DNA from: Gemmatimonadota bacterium
GTDB lineage: Bacteria > Gemmatimonadota > Gemmatimonadetes > Gemmatimonadales > Gemmatimonadaceae
Assembly (NCBI GenBank): GCA_003142495.1
Contig: PLMM01000327.1
Span: 1-10,860 of the forward strand
Length of the DNA stretch: 10,860 bases
Direction of reading: 5' to 3'
Below, in pieces: positions 6,331-10,860 of this stretch. Each line of letters begins with the position of its first letter. Position 1 is the stretch's first letter. The position numbers and the translations under genes were made by a program. The notes under the pieces were generated by a model. The model made no database searches, was not told the origin of the DNA, and saw nothing but the letters and a program-made list of their open reading frames with translations.

Positions 6331-9204
6331 ATGACATCACTCGCGTCAACAGTGTCGCGACGCGCGTTCCTCGGCGGCTCGTTCGCCTTGTCGATGGGAC
6401 TCTGCGCATTGCACGTGTCAGCCCAGCAAGCCACCGGAATCATCGCGGGCAAGGTTACCGATACGGCGTCGGCGCCCGTATCGAACGCGATGCTGCACGT
6501 CATCGACAGCAGATATGGCGCCGTCAGCGCTGACAACGGCGTCTATCGCATCGTCGGAGTCGCGCCGGGCAGCTATTCCGTGGTCGTTAGAAGACAGGGG
6601 TTTGTCACGGATACCTTCACCGTTACGATCGCCGTGGGCGAAACGAGCCAGCACGACGTCGCGCTGCGATCGATTCCGATCTCGCTGACGGAGATCGTCG
6701 TGACGGCGTCGCCGCGGATGAACGAGACGCAGCAGGCGGCGCTCGACAAGCAGCGGAAGGCGGACAACATCATCTCAGTGATGTCCGGCGACGAGATCCG
6801 CGCGCTCCCCAACGCCAACGCCGCCGAGGCCGCGGCACGTATTCCCGGAGTCTCGACTGAGCGCGACGAGGGCGAGGGGAAGTTCGTTCAGATTCGGGGC
6901 ACGGAGCCGCGGCTGTCGAATGTGACGGTCGATGGCGTGCACATCCCGGGCACCGAGCAGGGAGATCGCATCGCGAAGCTCGACGATGTCCCGACCGATC
7001 TGCTCGGCGCGATCGAGGTCACGAAGACGCTGACCGCGGACATGGAAGCAGATGCGATCGGCGGCTCGGTGAATCTCGTCACGAAGATTCCGGAGGGCGC
7101 GCCTCGCGGCTACTTCTCAGGGCAGCTCGGCCAGTCGACGCTGCTCGATCATCGCCAGGGCCAGGGGAGCATGACGTACGGCGGTCGCTTTGGCGATCAA
7201 AAGAAGCTCGGCGCCCTCTTCAGCGGCTCCTACGACAAGAACGATCGAGTCATCAACGACGTGGAGCTCGGATGGACGGTCGACAACGGCCATTCGATCC
7301 CGGTGGAATTCGACGACCGCGACTATACCTACTATCGCGAGCGGTACGGTGCCGGCGGGCAGCTCGACTATCGCTTCCAGGACAGCAGCACGGCCTACGT
7401 GCGCGGGCTTTTCAGCCTCTTCAAGAATTGGGGCACGCGCTATCGCTACGACATCAGCGCCGATGGCGTGGACAATATGAGCGGCGCGACGGCGACGGGC
7501 ACTGGTATCGGGATGTCACGCGAGGTATCGCAGCGGCGTCCGACGGAGCAGCTCTACGGATTTACCGGAGGGGGAGCGAAGACCATCGGTGTGCTCGACT
7601 TCAATCTCGCGATGAACTATGCGGGCACGCGTCAGTCGGTGAGCGACTATCGCACCAGCCCGTTCAGCTACTCGGGCGCGGATCTTTCGGGACTCGTGTT
7701 GGACGGCAGCAACCCGCAGGTGCCCGTTTACCACTACGAAAATGCGGGTGATGCCGCCAACGCGACGAATCCGCAGAACTACTCGCTCTCGCGTTACACG
7801 ACGAGCGACGGTCTCACGACTGGGCGCGACCTCGGCGGTCAGCTCGACGCAACGTGGCGCTATGCGTCTACGACCACGCCGGGCTCGCTCAAGTTCGGAG
7901 TGAAGGTGCGAGCAGAGAACAAGGAGTTCGTGGAGACGAACACGCGCTTCAACGCCACGAGCGACTACACGCTCGCGCAGGGGCTCAGCTCCTTCTCCGA
8001 TCCAAATTTCTACAACAATGTCACCAACGCCTATCCGCTTGGGCCGGTGCCGGGCGACAACACCGTGCATAGTGCGGAGAATGCAAATCCGAGCGGCTTC
8101 GTCAACGCCACGGACTCGCTTGGAAACCTGATCGACAGCTTCAAGGGCGCGGAGAAAATCTACTCCGGCTACGTGATGAATACGGTGGATCTCGGCCGGC
8201 TGCGCATCAATGTCGGGCTGCGCGTCGAGAACACCCACGTCGACTACACGGGGCATCAGGAAGGCACCGATACGACGACGGGCACGACGAGCGTATCAAC
8301 GGTGTCGGGGAGCTCCAACTACACGGATCTCTTTCCGAGCGTGCAGCTTCGCTATGCGCTGGGGAGCGTGACGAACATTCGAGCGGCGGTTACGCGGGCG
8401 ATCGCGCGGCCGAACTACTATGATCTCGCCCCACACATCTCCGGCGATACCTGCGGGGGCATCTGTAACACGCTGACGAACGCCGCCTCCGCCGGAAATC
8501 CCAACCTCAAGCCACAGCATGCGTGGAACTACGATCTCCTCTTCGAGCACTATCTGCCCGCGGCGGGAGTCGTATCCGGTGGCCTGTTCTACAAGTCCAT
8601 CACCGACTTTCAGTACGACAAGATTTCGATCTATCACGGCCCAGCCTCACAGTTCGACGGCAACTACGTCTCGATGCCGGTCAATGGCGGCGACGGGCAC
8701 CTGTTCGGCTTCGAGGCTGATTACGCGCAGCATCTCTGGTTCCTTCCGCCTGCGCTGCAGGGATTGGGCTTCGACGTGAACTGGACGCACGTCTCCTCCA
8801 GGGCGACGCTGCTGCAAGACGCGTCCGACTCGGCACACATCGGTCAGACGACCGCTCGCTCCGTCGCGCTCCCCCGCCAGTCTCCCGACATCGCGAACGT
8901 GGCGCTCGTCTACGACGGCCCTCGCTTCTCGGTGCGCGCGGCGTGGCAGTATCAGGGAGCCAACATCACCAGCTACGCGGACGGCACGGCGACGGCAGCC
9001 GGTGACACGTACTTCTACGCCCACTCGCAGATCGATGCTTCGGTGATTTTCAACCTGACGCGCGATGTCTCCCTGCAGCTGCAGGGGCTGAATCTCAACA
9101 ACGCCGTCTTTGGATTTTTCAACGGTACGCGCGACGCGCAGTTCGACATCCAGCGCGAGTACTACGGGCGGAGCGTGATCTTCGGCGCCAAGTACGGTTT
9201 CTAG
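6331..9204 (+). CDS. TonB-dependent outer-membrane receptor with carboxypeptidase-regulatory-like domain
   Basis: A 957-residue outer-membrane transporter that would import a ligand using TonB/ExbBD energy. The start is the ATG right after GGGGGGAGAA; the open frame runs back to 6187 but only through the glnN terminator. The signal peptide carries SRRAFLGG at residues 9-16, a twin-arginine-like motif, and likely cleaves after VSA (31). Domains in order: a carboxypeptidase-regulatory-like Ig fold (about 35-115, GIIAGKVTD...PVSNAML); a TonB-box-like TEIVVTA (120-126); a plug (about 135-250) with GDEIRALPNANAAEAAARIPG, FVQIRGTEPRLSNVTVDG and DAIGGSVNLVTK; then the 22-strand barrel region, ending in FGAKYGF. 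The plug motifs match the Xanthomonas/Caulobacter-type family (TIGR01782), several of which take up oligosaccharides. The substrate here is unknown. A CGGIC pair (708, 712) could form a loop disulfide. Confidence 0.93.
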   Translation: MTSLASTVSRRAFLGGSFALSMGLCALHVSAQQATGIIAGKVTDTASAPVSNAMLHVIDSRYGAVSADNGVYRIVGVAPGSYSVVVRRQGFVTDTFTVTIAVGETSQHDVALRSIPISLTEIVVTASPRMNETQQAALDKQRKADNIISVMSGDEIRALPNANAAEAAARIPGVSTERDEGEGKFVQIRGTEPRLSNVTVDGVHIPGTEQGDRIAKLDDVPTDLLGAIEVTKTLTADMEADAIGGSVNLVTKIPEGAPRGYFSGQLGQSTLLDHRQGQGSMTYGGRFGDQKKLGALFSGSYDKNDRVINDVELGWTVDNGHSIPVEFDDRDYTYYRERYGAGGQLDYRFQDSSTAYVRGLFSLFKNWGTRYRYDISADGVDNMSGATATGTGIGMSREVSQRRPTEQLYGFTGGGAKTIGVLDFNLAMNYAGTRQSVSDYRTSPFSYSGADLSGLVLDGSNPQVPVYHYENAGDAANATNPQNYSLSRYTTSDGLTTGRDLGGQLDATWRYASTTTPGSLKFGVKVRAENKEFVETNTRFNATSDYTLAQGLSSFSDPNFYNNVTNAYPLGPVPGDNTVHSAENANPSGFVNATDSLGNLIDSFKGAEKIYSGYVMNTVDLGRLRINVGLRVENTHVDYTGHQEGTDTTTGTTSVSTVSGSSNYTDLFPSVQLRYALGSVTNIRAAVTRAIARPNYYDLAPHISGDTCGGICNTLTNAASAGNPNLKPQHAWNYDLLFEHYLPAAGVVSGGLFYKSITDFQYDKISIYHGPASQFDGNYVSMPVNGGDGHLFGFEADYAQHLWFLPPALQGLGFDVNWTHVSSRATLLQDASDSAHIGQTTARSVALPRQSPDIANVALVYDGPRFSVRAAWQYQGANITSYADGTATAAGDTYFYAHSQIDASVIFNLTRDVSLQLQGLNLNNAVFGFFNGTRDAQFDIQREYYGRSVIFGAKYGF

Positions 9205-9222
9205 TCGCAATCATCTTGAGCA

Positions 9223-9258
9223 CGCGGCCGCGGCCCAGCTGCCGCGGCCGTGCATTTT
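9223..9258 (+). terminator. Intrinsic terminator of the TonB receptor gene
   Basis: CGGCCGCGGC (9225-9234) pairs with GCCGCGGCCG (9241-9250) around CCAGCT, giving 10 GC pairs that a G-U and a C-G pair can extend. The sequence ATTTTA follows. The hairpin starts 19 nt after the stop codon at 9202-9204. The U-tract is short (four), so termination may be partial. Confidence 0.75.
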
Positions 9259-9279
9259 ACCAAGCCCTGTCGAGGCATC

Positions 9280-10860
9280 ATGAATCGAACCCTCCTCGCG
9301 GTGATCGCGACACTCGCGCTCATCACATCGCGCGACGCCCTCGCCCAACACGCCGAACCTCCGTATTCGGGGTTCCACCTCGTGTCGCGAACGCCGCTCG
9401 GGGACGCGAAGGGCTGGGATTATCTCGCGTTCGAGCCGGCATCGCGCCTTCTCTATATCTCGCACGAGAGCGATGTGCTCGTCGTCGATCCCGCTCGGCA
9501 ACGCATCATCGACAGGATCAGAAATACTCCAGGCGTGCACGGTATCGCCTTCGCGCCGGGCATCGGGCGCGGCTTCATCAGCGACGGAGATGACTCAACC
9601 GTCACGATTTTCGATCTCGCCACGCGGAAAATCATCGGGCGCGTCACGACGGGGGGTGACCCCGACGCAATTCTGTTCGATTCGGCAACGGGGCGTGTCT
9701 TTACGATGAACGCGAAGGGGGAGAACAGTACTGCAATCGATGCGGCGACCGGAAAGGTTGTGGGCACGATTCCACTCGGCGGCGGGCCTGAGTTCGCGGT
9801 CGCGGATGGGCGCGGCCATCTTTTCGCGAATATCGAGACCACGAGCGAGCTGATCGAGATCGACAGCCGCTCTTTGGTGGTGGAGCACCGCTGGCCGCTG
9901 GCGCCCTGCGTTACTCCTTCGGCGCTGTCGCTGGATTTCGAGAAGCGGCGGCTCTTCGTTGGCTGCCGCAATCACGTGCTGGCGGTCGTCGATGCCGATC
10001 GCGGCCTCGTGATGCAGACATTCACGATCGGAGATCATGTTGACGCGAGCGTCTTCGACGCAAATCGGCAACTCGCCTTCGCATCCAATGGCGACGGGAC
10101 AATCAATGTGATCGGATCCAGCGGCGCCGATTCGCTCGTCATGCTCGACATCGTCAAGACGCAGACTGGGGCGAAGACGATGACCTTTGATCCGCTGTCC
10201 CATGACCTTTTCGTGGTCACTGCAAGCCGCGACGAGAGCAAGGGGAAGAAAGGCCCAATACTCCCGGGAACCTTCACGCTCCTGCATTTCGCCCCGGGGT
10301 CGGCGCGCACGTCGAGCGCGCGAGACGCCGCCTCGCCTACTTCGCTCGTCGTCCTCATCGTGATCGATCAAATGCGGCCGGATTACTTCGATCGATGGCG
10401 CACACAGCTTACCGGAGGGCTCGGCCGTATCCGTGCGCACTCGGCCTTCTTCCCGCACGGCTTGGAGAACCATGCGAACACCGAGACTGCGCCTGGTCAC
10501 TCGACCATGCTCTCCGGACGGGAACCAACGCACACCGGGATCGTCAGCAACGATCGTGGAGTTCCCGACCCGAGCGCATCACTAATCGGCTCGAACGGTC
10601 CGGGCGCGTCGCCTCGCCGATTCGTGGGGACTACACTTTTCGATTGGATGCTCGCGAAGAATCCCAATTCGCGAGTGCTATCCGTCTCACGCAAGGATCG
10701 CGGGGCAATCCTTCCCGTCGGAAGAGCGCTGGGCGCCGTTTTCTGGTATTCCGGCGGTGGCTTTACGACGAGCCACTATTACGCCGACACGCTCCCGGGA
10801 TGGGTGAGCGATTTCAATGCGCGACACGGCCCGGATGCGCTCGCCGGAACGAAGTGGGAG
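9280..10860 (+). CDS. Secreted YncE/YVTN-type beta-propeller fused to alkaline-phosphatase-superfamily domain (partial)
   Basis: One uninterrupted frame of 527 codons, cut by the window edge. It starts at the ATG preceded by GAGG, with a signal peptide cleaving after ALA (residue 22). Residues about 30-340 form a YncE/YVTN-like propeller with repeated blades of the type DPARQRIIDRIRNTPGVHGI, FDLATRKIIGRVTTGGDPDA and DAATGKVVGTIPLGGGPEF. The PGTFTLLHFAPG ending is typical of such propellers. A short Ser/Ala linker (342-354) leads into SLVVLIVIDQMRPDYFDRW with metal ligand Asp363, then ANTETAPGHSTMLSG with Thr403 as likely nucleophile, as in PafA-like phosphatases/phosphodiesterases. The rest of the metal site lies beyond the window. 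It probably hydrolyses phosphate esters or diesters in the periplasm or outside. It follows the TonB receptor by 75 nt, across a terminator. Confidence 0.88.
   Translation, partial: MNRTLLAVIATLALITSRDALAQHAEPPYSGFHLVSRTPLGDAKGWDYLAFEPASRLLYISHESDVLVVDPARQRIIDRIRNTPGVHGIAFAPGIGRGFISDGDDSTVTIFDLATRKIIGRVTTGGDPDAILFDSATGRVFTMNAKGENSTAIDAATGKVVGTIPLGGGPEFAVADGRGHLFANIETTSELIEIDSRSLVVEHRWPLAPCVTPSALSLDFEKRRLFVGCRNHVLAVVDADRGLVMQTFTIGDHVDASVFDANRQLAFASNGDGTINVIGSSGADSLVMLDIVKTQTGAKTMTFDPLSHDLFVVTASRDESKGKKGPILPGTFTLLHFAPGSARTSSARDAASPTSLVVLIVIDQMRPDYFDRWRTQLTGGLGRIRAHSAFFPHGLENHANTETAPGHSTMLSGREPTHTGIVSNDRGVPDPSASLIGSNGPGASPRRFVGTTLFDWMLAKNPNSRVLSVSRKDRGAILPVGRALGAVFWYSGGGFTTSHYYADTLPGWVSDFNARHGPDALAGTKWE

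Noticed and set aside
9595..10533. Minus-strand frame of 312 codons
   Set aside because: It is antisense to the propeller-phosphatase gene, which has clear motifs throughout; the opposite frame shows none.

Overview
The window looks like chromosomal DNA from a GC-rich, Gram-negative-type (diderm) bacterium. Every secreted product has a Sec- or Tat-like signal peptide. There is a TonB-dependent outer-membrane receptor ending in Phe and an OmpA-type peptidoglycan-binding protein. The mix of type III glutamine synthetase, the OmpA protein with an internal DFxxGxxxxFYEDF jelly-roll-like domain, and a PafA-like phosphatase fits Gemmatimonadota best. That assignment is inference from gene content; no rRNA or other phylogenetic marker is present.

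Layout. (1) 1-328, minus strand: a P-II nitrogen regulator whose 3' end is lost in a fold-back. Bases 1-42 read as the continuation of the same gene on the opposite strand, forming a 23-bp inverted repeat at the window edge. (2) 329-544: divergent intergenic region with a good sigma-70-type promoter for the P-II gene. (3) 545-3711, plus strand: three envelope genes: an exported protein of unknown function, a phosphodiester-glycosidase-family (NAGPA-like) protein, and an OmpA-family protein. (4) 3892-6129: type III glutamine synthetase (glnN), closed by a strong intrinsic terminator. (5) 6197-6330: a structured leader with two hairpins, the second pairing directly with the purine-rich Shine-Dalgarno of the next gene. 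(6) 6331-9204: a TonB-dependent receptor with a twin-arginine-like signal, closed by a GC-rich terminator hairpin. (7) 9280 to the window end: a secreted fusion of a YncE/YVTN-type beta-propeller and an alkaline-phosphatase-superfamily domain, truncated by the window edge.

Function. The P-II protein and GSIII are both nitrogen-assimilation proteins; P-II senses ATP/ADP and 2-oxoglutarate and GSIII makes glutamine. The TonB receptor followed by a secreted phosphatase/phosphodiesterase suggests, by inference only, cleavage and uptake of an organophosphate or another large ligand. The terminator between these two genes means co-transcription should not be assumed.

The most interesting points are the Shine-Dalgarno-sequestering hairpin before the receptor, the propeller-phosphatase fusion, the Tat-like signal on an outer-membrane receptor, the P-II protein without Tyr51, and the fold-back at the left edge, which is probably an assembly artefact. 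I saw no CRISPR array, tRNA, rRNA, insertion sequence or phage gene.
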